From SFWF01 sp045539925 (GTDB lineage: Bacteria; Bacillota; Clostridia; Oscillospirales; Acutalibacteraceae), in NCBI GenBank assembly GCA_045539925.1, contig JAZQGH010000142.1:62001-126000 (forward strand): a DNA stretch of 64,000 bases, in the 5' to 3' direction. The first letter of the stretch is position 1. Each line of letters begins with the position of its first letter. This document shows, piece by piece, positions 1 to 8,106 of the stretch. The position numbers were made by a program, and so were the translations under genes. The notes beneath the pieces were generated by a model, which saw only the letters and a program-made list of their open reading frames with translations, searched no databases and was not told the origin of the DNA.

Positions 1-63
1 GATATATTACCACTGACATAATATCACCTCAATACAATATATGAGGTAGCAGGTAATCTTGTT

Positions 64-92
64 AAAAAGGGATTTCAAACGAAATCCCTTTT
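64..92 (-). terminator. Intrinsic terminator of the cdaA-cdaR operon
   Basis: A perfect 12-bp inverted repeat (AAAAGGGATTTC / GAAATCCCTTTT, loop AAAC) lies just after the cdaR stop codon and ends in a T-run on the minus strand. Bases 1-63 hold no gene or signal that I can recognise. Confidence 0.85.
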
Positions 93-95
93 GTC

Positions 96-1367
96 TTATT
101 TGATTTTAACTGTAATTTCGCAGGACGCTATCTGCCACACTGGGGTTTTGCTATAGGTTTTAACGGTAGCATTCACAAGAGAATCTCCCTGTGCCGCACC
201 CGAAAGATCAACCGCCAAATAACAATCGGCAGAGGTCAGGTTGCTGATAACATCTCGTGTTCCACAAACCTCAACATAAACATCCTTGGTAAATGATGCA
301 GTAAGGTTTGAAGGAAGGGTGTCTTCATCGTCAATCTTGTTTATTTTAATACGCTTAGATTCAAAAGAAGACAAATCATAGGTGACTGTAACTGCCTCAA
401 TTCCATCGGTTATACGAACACCGTTAGGTAAAATCGGCTTAAGCTCAAATGTGTTATTATTTTTAGTAGAAATTTTAGTTATATCTATAGGCGTAAAATT
501 GATAGAATTCAGCGAATCTATAATTTCGGGCGGACCTGCTACAGTAAAGGTTGATATATCGGCTCGCCAATAATTGTTGAGAACTCCTGCAATGCCGCTG
601 TTCCACATATTAGTATAGGACGGTTTGAATGTCATTGTTTTGGTTTTTGAAACAGGCACAGATATTTTTATAGATTCTGCAGACAAGGTATAATGATTAC
701 GATCCAGTTCATTTCCTTCTTCGTCAAAAAGTTGTACCTCACCATCAAAAACAGTAGTGCTGCTGAGTTCTTTATTAGACTCTGCATATGCAACAACCTT
801 TGAAATCTTACTAACCTCAGTGCGAGGTCCTTTGATACTTATCTGTGCATTTTCCGAATTAGCTACGACTTCATCATCATAAATAAGTCCATCTACCCTG
901 CTGAATCCTTCTACTATAGGTTCTACACTGAAACTCTTTTCATCATAATAGTCGAATTTTACCGTAAGTGCCGACGGAGTAACGCTTACAAAGGAGTACC
1001 CCGAAGTTTCACTGTTGCGAACAGCAGAAAGATTTACTGTATGGGTTCCCGCCCCGCTTACAGACGAAATATCTGCATTGATTTTGATGTCACTCGACTT
1101 AAGAGAACTAACAATATAATTAGGGCCATAAACAGTGACAGTTGCTGTCTGCGTAATGTCACCCACAACCTCAAGACCCTGTTCGCCCCATATCGTTCCA
1201 TCGGTAGTGACCTCGATAGGAAGGTTGTTAAATACCTGCTCACGTTCAGGATTTTGGTCAACAACTATAACTACCCAAAATATAAAGGCAGCTATGAGAG
1301 AAATAGCAATAGCAAAATTTCGATTTTGTAAATATTTACTTATATTAAAATTTTTAAAAAATTTCAA
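96..1367 (-). CDS. cdaR: YbbR-domain protein CdaR, regulator of the diadenylate cyclase
   Basis: A 423-residue protein with one N-terminal membrane segment (about residues 19-36) followed by repeated beta-rich YbbR domains outside the membrane. In Firmicutes, CdaR binds CdaA and modulates its c-di-AMP synthesis. The gene follows cdaA directly; the cdaA stop codon lies inside its Shine-Dalgarno region. The start is TTG, with GGAGGG 8 bases upstream. In Bacillus and many clostridia glmM is the next gene, but here a terminator closes the operon. The identification rests on architecture and the cdaA-cdaR pairing, and is secure at family level. Confidence 0.9.
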   Translation of the reverse strand: MKFFKNFNISKYLQNRNFAIAISLIAAFIFWVVIVVDQNPEREQVFNNLPIEVTTDGTIWGEQGLEVVGDITQTATVTVYGPNYIVSSLKSSDIKINADISSVSGAGTHTVNLSAVRNSETSGYSFVSVTPSALTVKFDYYDEKSFSVEPIVEGFSRVDGLIYDDEVVANSENAQISIKGPRTEVSKISKVVAYAESNKELSSTTVFDGEVQLFDEEGNELDRNHYTLSAESIKISVPVSKTKTMTFKPSYTNMWNSGIAGVLNNYWRADISTFTVAGPPEIIDSLNSINFTPIDITKISTKNNNTFELKPILPNGVRITDGIEAVTVTYDLSSFESKRIKINKIDDEDTLPSNLTASFTKDVYVEVCGTRDVISNLTSADCYLAVDLSGAAQGDSLVNATVKTYSKTPVWQIASCEITVKIK

Positions 1368-1380
1368 AGCTATCTCCCTC

Positions 1381-2265
1381 CTATTTATTCTTCTTGAATT
1401 TGCTTATTATATCCATAAAGAAGTTTTTCTTAGCAGTTTCGGCATTAAGCAGACTGCGATAAAGTTCTTCTTTTAACGTAACGCTGTTATAATCTCTGTC
1501 TATATTTCCGTTGACTGCCAGAGATATACTTCCAGTTTCCTCGGAAACCACAAGAACAACCGAATCGGAATTTTCGCTCATACCGATAGCTGCTCTGTGC
1601 CTTGTACCGAGCTGAGAGTTAAGATTATTGTTAGCAGTAAGGGGCAAAATACATCCCGCAGCACAAAGAGTTCCGTCTCTTATTATCAGTGCTCCATCGT
1701 GGAGTGGAGATTTTGGGAAGAAAACATTGCATACAAGTTCATAAGAGGCTTCTGCATTAAGAAGAGTACCCGTGTTAACTATCTCACCTAAAATAGTTTC
1801 CTTCTCGAACACTATAAGTGCACCGATACGCTTGTCTGACATAACCGAAACTGCCTTGCATACAGAATCAATGCACTCTTTAACGCGGGTCTGCTCTTCG
1901 TCAAAACTTTGTTGCTTTCCAAAGAAGCTGATATTGCTTCTGCCCACTCTTTCTAGCAAACGACGAAGCTCCGGCTGGAATATAATTGCAATAATTATAA
2001 TTCCGTAGTCGATCAATCTGCTAAGGAGCCATTCCAAGCTATTAAGATTAAATGCGGCAGATAAAACGAATGCAAGGAACAAAAAAGCAATTCCTTTTAC
2101 AAGTTGTCCTGCATGAGTGTCACGCAAAAACTCGATAGCTTTGAAAACTATGAATGCAACAATCAGTATATCGATAATATCAAAAATCCCGATATTTTTT
2201 ACGGCAAAAACAAGCTGATTCCAAAAAGAATACAAAGAATCAAGGAAAGATGTAATTACTTCCAA
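1381..2265 (-). CDS. cdaA: Membrane diadenylate cyclase CdaA
   Basis: The enzyme condenses two ATP to cyclic di-AMP, a messenger for potassium, osmotic and cell-wall homeostasis. From the chosen start there are three hydrophobic segments in about residues 25-100, then a DAC domain with the DGA motif near 190-192 and RHR (in TRHRAAIG) near 222-224, both needed for catalysis. An ATG-started frame reaches back to 2331, but the only good Shine-Dalgarno (AGGGGG, 2273-2278) sits 7 bases before a TTG at 2265 and 4 before a GTG at 2268. I chose TTG, giving 294 residues, close to the family length. It forms an operon with cdaR. Confidence 0.92.
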   Translation of the reverse strand: MEVITSFLDSLYSFWNQLVFAVKNIGIFDIIDILIVAFIVFKAIEFLRDTHAGQLVKGIAFLFLAFVLSAAFNLNSLEWLLSRLIDYGIIIIAIIFQPELRRLLERVGRSNISFFGKQQSFDEEQTRVKECIDSVCKAVSVMSDKRIGALIVFEKETILGEIVNTGTLLNAEASYELVCNVFFPKSPLHDGALIIRDGTLCAAGCILPLTANNNLNSQLGTRHRAAIGMSENSDSVVLVVSEETGSISLAVNGNIDRDYNSVTLKEELYRSLLNAETAKKNFFMDIISKFKKNK

Positions 2266-2331
2266 CACTACGCCCCCTATTATAATCTTATGCAAGTATA
2301 TTTTATCATAACAAGAGCACGAATTCAACAA

Positions 2332-3465
2332 TTAAATTAACCTTTTTAGTGCAAAAATCAGTTTATCAATATCCTGTTTGCTGTTGAAAACCGAAGGAGA
2401 TATTCTGACAGTGCCTCGTTCGAGTGTTCCAAGAGATTTATGCGCCATCGGCGAACAATGCAGACCGCACCGTACCGCAATATCATTTTTATCAAGATAG
2501 CGTCCGATTTCGTCACTATGGTAGTTGCCGACATTAAAAGATAAGACAGGTGCATGTGTCCTGATGTGAGGTACACCACCGTATACCTTGGCACCGATGC
2601 CGCTAAGCTTATTAAAAGCATATTCACATAGCGAATGCTCATATTTTTCTATATTTTCACTACCTTTATTTTTTACAAACTCAACGCCCGCCTTAAGTCC
2701 AGCAATACCCGGCAAATTCAAAGTGCCGCTTTCTATTCTTTCGGGCAGTTCATCTGGTTGAATCAGATCTATAGAATTTACTCCTGTACCTCCTGTTATA
2801 ATTACATTCTCTATTGGCTTTTCGGCTATTAAAACTCCGATACCCATTGGAGCATAGAGACCCTTGTGCGCAGCTATGCAAAGAAAATCAATATTCATTT
2901 CTTTCATGTCTATTTTGCTTACACCTGCAGCCTGTGCTGCATCAACACAAAAAAGAATATTCATACTCTTACAAATTTCTCCAAGTCTTTTTAGCGGTAT
3001 TTTTATTCCTACAACATTAGAAGCCGCTGTAGTGACTATCATTTTTGTGTTCGGTCTTATCTTTTGGGTGAAATTTTTAACCGTTTTCTCATCACTTTCC
3101 ATATCAATATCCGCAACACTGTACTGCACCCCTCTGTCTTTATAAAGTCGGTAAACCGTCCTGGCGACTGCATTATGCTCAAGAGAGGATATAATTATAT
3201 GATCCCCGTTTTTAAGATTGCCGTAGAGCACTGTATTTATCGCTTGTGTACAGCTTCCCGTAAAGCAAACACAATTTTCAGATGAGGCACCAAAAAAATC
3301 TTTTAAAAGCTTCCTGCAGCTAAACACCATTTCGGACGCTTTTATAGATTTAGCATAACCGCCTCTTGAGGGATTTACCGACATATTATTTAAAGCAGAA
3401 GTTACAGCCATAATTACACTTTTTGGCTTCACTCCAGTTGTTGCAGCATTATCCAAATAAATCAT
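2332..3465 (-). CDS. Class V aminotransferase, cysteine desulfurase / selenocysteine lyase-like
   Basis: A 377-residue PLP enzyme of the NifS/SufS-like family. It opens with YLDNAATT, has the Asp of CVDAAQ near 175 that binds the PLP ring, the His-Lys pair at 200-201 (AAHKG) that forms the Schiff base, and a C-terminal RCGLHC segment that would carry the catalytic Cys. It resembles the subgroup often annotated as cysteine desulfurase family protein, found next to DUF3343 carriers as here. The start ATG at 3465 has GAGGTG 4 bases upstream; an earlier in-frame Met at 3477 would place translation before this site. The natural substrate (cysteine or selenocysteine) cannot be decided from sequence. 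A terminator-like hairpin precedes it. Confidence 0.85.
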   Translation of the reverse strand: MIYLDNAATTGVKPKSVIMAVTSALNNMSVNPSRGGYAKSIKASEMVFSCRKLLKDFFGASSENCVCFTGSCTQAINTVLYGNLKNGDHIIISSLEHNAVARTVYRLYKDRGVQYSVADIDMESDEKTVKNFTQKIRPNTKMIVTTAASNVVGIKIPLKRLGEICKSMNILFCVDAAQAAGVSKIDMKEMNIDFLCIAAHKGLYAPMGIGVLIAEKPIENVIITGGTGVNSIDLIQPDELPERIESGTLNLPGIAGLKAGVEFVKNKGSENIEKYEHSLCEYAFNKLSGIGAKVYGGVPHIRTHAPVLSFNVGNYHSDEIGRYLDKNDIAVRCGLHCSPMAHKSLGTLERGTVRISPSVFNSKQDIDKLIFALKRLI

Positions 3466-3475
3466 ACAACACCTC

Positions 3476-3500
3476 AAAAAAGCACAGGTATAACCTGTGC
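3476..3500 (-). terminator. Terminator-like hairpin between the DUF3343 gene and the aminotransferase
   Basis: On the minus strand GCACAGGT-TAT-ACCTGTGC is followed directly by six T, and the T-run touches the GAGGTG ribosome-binding site of the next gene. It fits an intrinsic terminator or attenuator; readthrough would be needed for co-expression unless a promoter is hidden inside the 42-base gap. Confidence 0.65.
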
Positions 3501-3506
3501 ATCAAG

Positions 3507-3722
3507 TTATTTTCTATTGACTTCAATTATTTTTATACCGTTTTTCTTAAGCAATTCGACTATTTCATCAATATTGCCTCTTACAACAATACCATAACCG
3601 CAACCAAGCCGTCCGAGGCCGGAACTGTTTCGTTCAACTGCGGCAGTTATTCCGGCTCTTCTTAAAATATCACGTCCTCTGATCGCATAGGTTACGGTGC
3701 CGGTAACAATTACATATCTCAT
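3507..3722 (-). CDS. DUF3343 protein, putative Se/S carrier
   Basis: A 71-residue soluble protein with the beta-alpha-beta pattern and Gly-rich GRLGCGYGIVV segment of DUF3343, a family described as putative selenium/sulfur carriers and often next to class V aminotransferases. The single Cys near residue 41 is the candidate carrier residue. GGAG lies 8 bases before the ATG. The assignment is by family resemblance and gene pairing; biochemical function is inferred. Confidence 0.75.
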   Translation of the reverse strand: MRYVIVTGTVTYAIRGRDILRRAGITAAVERNSSGLGRLGCGYGIVVRGNIDEIVELLKKNGIKIIEVNRK

Positions 3723-3783
3723 ACCAACAACTCCATAACAAAATGTCCTACGCTATATTTTATGTAATAATTATAAGAATGAC

Positions 3784-3811
3784 AAAACACCTGACAAAAG
3801 TCAGGTGTTTT
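3784..3811. terminator. Terminator of the amino-acid ABC operon
   Basis: A perfect 12-bp hairpin (AAAACACCTGAC / GTCAGGTGTTTT, loop AAAA) just downstream of the ATPase gene. It is symmetric and could work on both strands; no plus-strand gene needs it. Confidence 0.85.
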
Positions 3812-3824
3812 CTGATAGGTAAAA

Positions 3825-4622
3825 TTATATTTTAAGCATCGAGCTGAGAAAAGCCTTTAAACTGTCGGTTTTAGGACTATCAAACACTTCTTCAGGTGTT
3901 CCATCTTCTGCGATGTAACCGTTATCCATAAATATAACGCGATCGGATACCTCTTTTGCAAATCCCATCTCGTGGGTAACAATAACCATGGTCCTCCCTT
4001 GTTTAGCAAGTGCCGCTATAACCTTAAGCACCTCACCTGTAATCTGAGGATCCAGCGCGGATGTTGGCTCATCAAAGCAAAGAATCTTTGGAGATAACAT
4101 AAGCGCTCTCGCAATAGCAACTCTCTGTTGCTGTCCACCCGAAAGCTCACAAGGATAATTATTAACCTTATCGATGAGACCAACGCTGTCAATAACTTTT
4201 TCTGCTTGTGCTTTAAGCTCTGAAAGTTTTTCTTTTTTCTCAGCAGATGAAAGTTTATTCTTTTTCATCTCTTTTTCAAGACTAAGTTTTTTCGCAAGCA
4301 TAACGTTGTCGAGAACTGTATACTGCGGAAAAAGATTGAAAGACTGAAAAACAAGACCAGTGGTCAGCTGATTAAGTCTTTTTTCTTCGTTGCTTAGTTT
4401 GACCTTAGAATCACTGTCAAAGAGTATACGATCTCCGACTCTGATATATCCCATATCCGCAGTTTCAAGACCCGTTATACACCTCAGCAGTGTGGTCTTT
4501 CCGCTACCTGATGAGCCGATAACTGAAAGAACGGTCCCCTCCGCCTGTTCAAATGAAATACCTTTAAGTACATCAACCTTGCCAAAGCTTTTATAAATAC
4601 CTTTAACTTCTAACAATGACAT
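3825..4622 (-). CDS. Polar amino-acid ABC transporter, ATP-binding subunit
   Basis: A 265-residue GlnQ/HisP-type ATPase. Walker A is GSSGSGKTT near 36-44, the signature is LSGGQQQRVAIARAL near 160, and Walker B (ILCFDEPTSALD) follows. The central region (KKLSLEKEMKKNKLSSAEKK) carries a lysine-rich insert compared with typical members. It drives uptake through the permease encoded 4 bases upstream and is the last gene of an SBP-permease-ATPase operon. Family assignment is certain; the amino acid transported is not readable from sequence. Confidence 0.93.
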   Translation of the reverse strand: MSLLEVKGIYKSFGKVDVLKGISFEQAEGTVLSVIGSSGSGKTTLLRCITGLETADMGYIRVGDRILFDSDSKVKLSNEEKRLNQLTTGLVFQSFNLFPQYTVLDNVMLAKKLSLEKEMKKNKLSSAEKKEKLSELKAQAEKVIDSVGLIDKVNNYPCELSGGQQQRVAIARALMLSPKILCFDEPTSALDPQITGEVLKVIAALAKQGRTMVIVTHEMGFAKEVSDRVIFMDNGYIAEDGTPEEVFDSPKTDSLKAFLSSMLKI

Positions 4623-4626
4623 TAAA

Positions 4627-5286
4627 CTAACTCCTGAAATAGCTTAGTTTTTTTTCAATATAGCCGAATAAAAGCGTTAACGCGCCATTAAATGCGAGGA
4701 AAAATACTCCCGTATAAAAAAGAGGCCAGATAAGTCCTTTTCCGGTAAATCTTTCAGCGCACATTAAAATTTCCGCAACAGCGATTACTCTTGCGAGAGA
4801 GGTATCCTTGACCAGAGTAATTATTTCATTACTCATAGGAGCAACGATCCTCTTTACAACCTGAAGCAGCACCACTCTAAAAAAGGTCTGAGCCTTGGTC
4901 ATACCAAGAACCTGTCCTGCCTCATACTGTCCTTTTGAAATGCTTTCAATTCCACCTCTGTATATTTCAGAAAAATAACAGGAATAATTGATAACAAAAG
5001 CAATCAGAGCTGCCAACATTCTATTTCTCATCGGCATATCGAAAACCAGACCCGGTACATAAAAAACCACAAAAATCTGGAGCATCAAAGGGGTTCCTCT
5101 GATGATCCAGACAATTGTTTTTGTAAGCCATGCCAAAGGTTTGAACTTAGACATTGAACCAAACGTTATAACAAGACCGAGCGGAAGAGACATAAGCAAT
5201 GTCAATCCGAAAAGTTCACAGTTTTCAACAAATCCGAGGAGAAGATCTAGAGTAACTTTCTCAAACGATACCATCGGATAAATCAA
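4627..5286 (-). CDS. Polar amino-acid ABC transporter, permease subunit
   Basis: A 219-residue HisM/GlnP-type inner-membrane protein with about five hydrophobic segments. It has the EAA loop that contacts the ATPase (YEAGQVLGMTKAQTFFRVVL, about 141-160). Only one permease is encoded, so the channel is presumably a homodimer. The start is unclear: TTG at 5286 has its Shine-Dalgarno only 2 bases away, and ATG at 5274 has it 14 away. It lies between the binding-protein and ATPase genes. Confidence 0.92.
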   Translation of the reverse strand: MIYPMVSFEKVTLDLLLGFVENCELFGLTLLMSLPLGLVITFGSMSKFKPLAWLTKTIVWIIRGTPLMLQIFVVFYVPGLVFDMPMRNRMLAALIAFVINYSCYFSEIYRGGIESISKGQYEAGQVLGMTKAQTFFRVVLLQVVKRIVAPMSNEIITLVKDTSLARVIAVAEILMCAERFTGKGLIWPLFYTGVFFLAFNGALTLLFGYIEKKLSYFRS

Positions 5287-5295
5287 AACCTCTTA

Positions 5296-6072
5296 TTATT
5301 TTTTAACAATCATTACCTGCTTATTCTGCATATACGGAATAGTTATGCTCATATTAGCTTTTCTCTCATCATCAATAGTCATACCGTTCCATATGCAATC
5401 AATGTTCTTCGCTGCGAGTTCAGTTTCTTTTGCGTTCCAATTGATCTCAACAAATTTGGCAGTAAGACCAAGTTTGTCACATACAGCCTGAGCAAACTCG
5501 GTTTCAAATCCAACAAGCTTATTGTTTTCATCAAGGTAGTTCATAGGTTTGAAATATGTAATACCGATTACAAGCTCACCCTTATTCATAATGTAATCAT
5601 AATCAGAATCAGTAGCAGCTTTTTCGAAAGCGTCAAAAGTATCAGTAGCTGTAACAAGCTCATCAAGCTTGTATTTTTTACCAATTTCTGCAAGTTTTCC
5701 TTCATCCTTTAAAGCTTTGATAGCCTCATTGACCTTTGCTGTAAAGTCAGAACCCTTTCTAAAAGCGATACCGTAGTTTTCAGGAGAATAACCGTCTCCG
5801 TCAACCACAAGATTCTCGTAATCGGTGCCCTCTCCGATAGAGCCGATAGACATTACGTAGTCAACAATGGCAGCGTCTGCAGTTCCTGCGCTAACCTCCA
5901 TAAGCGCCTTTGCCTGAGTATCAACGGCAGTACACTCATATCCATCTATGGTTTGAGCAACACTCTCACCTGCAGAGCCTTTTTCTGCAACAATTATTTT
6001 TTCGGCGCCACAACCAGCAAAAGCAAAAAGCGAAATAACTGCAACAAGTAATAATGCGATAATTTTCTTCAT
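5296..6072 (-). CDS. Amino-acid-binding lipoprotein with circularly permuted type-3 SBP domain
   Basis: A 258-residue extracellular lipoprotein with signal peptide and lipobox FAGC (Cys21). It is the binding subunit for the permease and ATPase downstream. Domain order is unusual. Residues 25-134 match the second half of an SBP_bac_3 domain (EKGSAGE at 30-36, DAAIVDY 66-72, YGIAFRKGSD 100-109, then the usual C-terminal helices ending KLAEIGKKY). Residues about 163-258 match the first half (KGELVIGI 164-171, KLVGFETEFAQAV 185-197, NIDCIWNGMTI 223-233, ending MIVKK). The original termini would be joined by a roughly 28-residue linker (135-162). GGAGG precedes the ATG by 7 bases. Family is secure; the permutation is my reading of motif order. 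Confidence 0.9.
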   Translation of the reverse strand: MKKIIALLLVAVISLFAFAGCGAEKIIVAEKGSAGESVAQTIDGYECTAVDTQAKALMEVSAGTADAAIVDYVMSIGSIGEGTDYENLVVDGDGYSPENYGIAFRKGSDFTAKVNEAIKALKDEGKLAEIGKKYKLDELVTATDTFDAFEKAATDSDYDYIMNKGELVIGITYFKPMNYLDENNKLVGFETEFAQAVCDKLGLTAKFVEINWNAKETELAAKNIDCIWNGMTIDDERKANMSITIPYMQNKQVMIVKK

Positions 6073-6089
6073 AAAAGTTCCTCCAATTT

Positions 6090-6105
6090 AGCACGATAGA
6101 GTGCT
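6090..6105. promoter_or_regulatory. Inverted repeat in the 5' leader of the amino-acid ABC operon
   Basis: AGCAC-GATAGA-GTGCT lies between the predicted transcription start and the Shine-Dalgarno of the binding-protein gene. It could be a repressor site or a small mRNA hairpin; nothing more can be said. Confidence 0.35.
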
Positions 6106-6115
6106 GATTTACTAA

Positions 6116-6144
6116 ATTATAATGCTTTAATGTGTTTTTGTCAA
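6116..6144 (-). promoter_or_regulatory. SigA-type promoter of the amino-acid ABC operon
   Basis: On the minus strand TTGACA (6144-6139) and TATAAT (6121-6116) are separated by 17 bases, a perfect consensus, 44 bases before the binding-protein ATG. Confidence 0.85.
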
Positions 6145-6154
6145 CAATATTTTG

Positions 6155-7135
6155 CTATATCTCGGCCTTCTCTGCAAAACGGAATAATCTATTTATGTTA
6201 TATTCATTATGTTCTGTCTCTTTACTATATTTCTGCATCGAAGTTACAATATCAAACTTAAGTGCAGAAACCAAGACAAATGATATAATTGCTGCCTTAA
6301 TTTTTGCAACAAGTTTAAGGTCATAAACCGATTTTATAAAATATCTATGAACAATATAGAAGAGCCAGATCCTGAACATGTCTTCATTAAATTTCAATTC
6401 TTTATCAATGGAGTCCATCAGATAAGTTTCCCATTTTTTATCCAAATGCTTATGCTTTAAATGTTCTTTAATAGTTTTGTTAAGTATTTTTCCGTAATCA
6501 CTTATTTTTTTGTTACTGCAGACAACTTCAAACGATACACTTGAAGCAGATTTGTTTGAAAGGCTCTTTTCTATACGCTGAGCATACAGTAATATGCTCT
6601 CAACACAGTCAGTAAGGGAAATAGATTCATCAGCTATTACATATAGTATATCGTCGCGGGCTTTTTTAATTTTAAGAAAACGATCGGCATCGACATCGGT
6701 AAAATCTGTTATAGGGGCAGTGTCTTCGTGTTCTCTGATGTCAAATACGCCTTTTGCAATAAGCTTTGCTGCAGCAGGGCAAGAGAAAGAAAGCCCCCTC
6801 TCCTCATATCCGCCAAAATTATTTATGTATCTTGGATACAGTCTACAAGTGCGCGGCAGATTATCATGTCCAACTGCAGTATATAAATCGCAGAGAAGAG
6901 AATTACTCAGAAATGGACAGGAACCGTCGCTGCGGTTTGCAAATCTCTTAACTTTTATTCCACAAACATCCTTTTTAAGTTTTAAACCAAGGTCCGAGGC
7001 TTCTGAAATATGAAACTTATAATTCAAATATGTTTTATAGTCAATTTCAACCTGCCAGTGCTTACAGCAGGTATCAGTACAGTTATCTGCTTCACAGACA
7101 AAATCGAAATAATATTCAGGGCAACTGTATTTCAT
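6155..7135 (-). CDS. FliB-like flagellin lysine-N-methylase family protein
   Basis: A 326-residue protein starting with a Cys-rich metal-binding region (NCTDTCCKHW and later RTCRLYPRY), as in the FliB / YkgJ-type family. FliB of enteric bacteria methylates flagellin lysines, but clostridia carry many homologues away from flagellar genes. No flagellar gene is in this window, so the true substrate is uncertain. The start at 7135 has GGAGGT 4 bases upstream; the in-frame Met at 7162 lies before this site. The gene stands alone between the ABC operon promoter and the xerD terminator. Confidence 0.75.
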   Translation of the reverse strand: MKYSCPEYYFDFVCEADNCTDTCCKHWQVEIDYKTYLNYKFHISEASDLGLKLKKDVCGIKVKRFANRSDGSCPFLSNSLLCDLYTAVGHDNLPRTCRLYPRYINNFGGYEERGLSFSCPAAAKLIAKGVFDIREHEDTAPITDFTDVDADRFLKIKKARDDILYVIADESISLTDCVESILLYAQRIEKSLSNKSASSVSFEVVCSNKKISDYGKILNKTIKEHLKHKHLDKKWETYLMDSIDKELKFNEDMFRIWLFYIVHRYFIKSVYDLKLVAKIKAAIISFVLVSALKFDIVTSMQKYSKETEHNEYNINRLFRFAEKAEI

Positions 7136-7160
7136 TTTTACCTCCATATAATAAATAATC

Positions 7161-7194
7161 AAAAACCGCTTAAAGGCTCAAATCCCTCAAGCGG
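7161..7194 (-). terminator. Terminator after xerD
   Basis: CCGCTT / AAGCGG with a 17-base loop, followed by a T-rich tract on the minus strand, directly after the xerD stop codon. Confidence 0.7.
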
Positions 7195-7196
7195 CT

Positions 7197-8084
7197 TTAT
7201 TTGGCAAGCGGATGAAATTTTCTGTAATCCTGAGCATATCTGTTTTTCATAAGCTGAGCATACATTTGTGTTGTTGAAATATCAGAATGACCCAGCATTT
7301 CTTTTATATCTTTGAGATTTGCTCCGTTTTCAAGCAAATGCGCCGCAAAGGAGTGACGCAGTGTGTGGGGTGTAATATCCTTACTTATTTTAGCTTTATC
7401 GGCATAGAATTTAACTATCTTCCAGAATCCCTGTCTTGATAAAGGTTCTCCCGACATATTGGTAAACAAACGCTCTTCATCAATACTCGTAATAATAGCG
7501 GGGCGAACATTATGTAAATAAAGCTGAAGGGTTTTTACAGCCGCAGGATACATAGGAATTATTCTGCTGTTTTTAGCGCTTCTCAGATTAAGAATACCTA
7601 TTTGAAGATTTATATCAGCAACCTCTAATTCAATAAGCTCCGAGACCTTAATACCCGTAGCATAAAGCAGTTCAAGCATTGCTTTGTCTCTGACGCTCTT
7701 ATAATCTGTACCTGAAGGTTGAGCTAAAAGTGTAAGTACTTCTTTACCTGTCAGTATTTCGGGTAATTTCTTTTCTGCTGTCTTGAGTTTTATACTCACA
7801 ATCGGATTAGTAGTACAAAATCCTTGCTTATTAAGAAAAACAAAATAACATCTCAGCGAAGCAGAAACCCTGACAACTGTAGTTTGAGATTTACCCATTA
7901 CTGATAAATAATCATAATAGCGTTCTATCGTCACTGCGTCAACATCACAAATGCTTTTTATAGCATTGACAGAACAGTATGCAGAAAACTGCCCGACATC
8001 TCTTAAGTAAGATTCGAGCGTATTTTTAGAAGATTTTTTTTCGTTTTTAAGATAACCTTCAAATTCTGCCAAATAGTCCTGCAT
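7197..8084 (-). CDS. xerD: XerD-like tyrosine recombinase
   Basis: A 295-residue integrase with an N-terminal SAM-like core-binding domain (about 1-85) and a catalytic domain. Visible active-site residues are Lys171 (AKNSRIIP), His240 and Arg243 (HTLRH), His266 (LGHSD) and Tyr275 (TTQMY). The first catalytic Arg of the family motif GLRVSEL is Lys146 here (GIKVSEL). It follows spoIIM, an order related to Bacillus spoIIM-ripX, which argues for the chromosomal dimer-resolving enzyme rather than a mobile-element integrase. The start at 8084 has AAAGGA upstream; the longer in-frame ORF to 8153 lacks one. Confidence 0.85.
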   Translation of the reverse strand: MQDYLAEFEGYLKNEKKSSKNTLESYLRDVGQFSAYCSVNAIKSICDVDAVTIERYYDYLSVMGKSQTTVVRVSASLRCYFVFLNKQGFCTTNPIVSIKLKTAEKKLPEILTGKEVLTLLAQPSGTDYKSVRDKAMLELLYATGIKVSELIELEVADINLQIGILNLRSAKNSRIIPMYPAAVKTLQLYLHNVRPAIITSIDEERLFTNMSGEPLSRQGFWKIVKFYADKAKISKDITPHTLRHSFAAHLLENGANLKDIKEMLGHSDISTTQMYAQLMKNRYAQDYRKFHPLAK

Positions 8085-8106
8085 TTTTAAAATTCCTTTT
8101 TTAAAA

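Noticed and set aside
7197..8084. The tyrosine recombinase as sign of a prophage or integrative element.
   Set aside because: It is in the conserved spoIIM-xerD context, and no phage, transfer or att-like genes or repeats are near.
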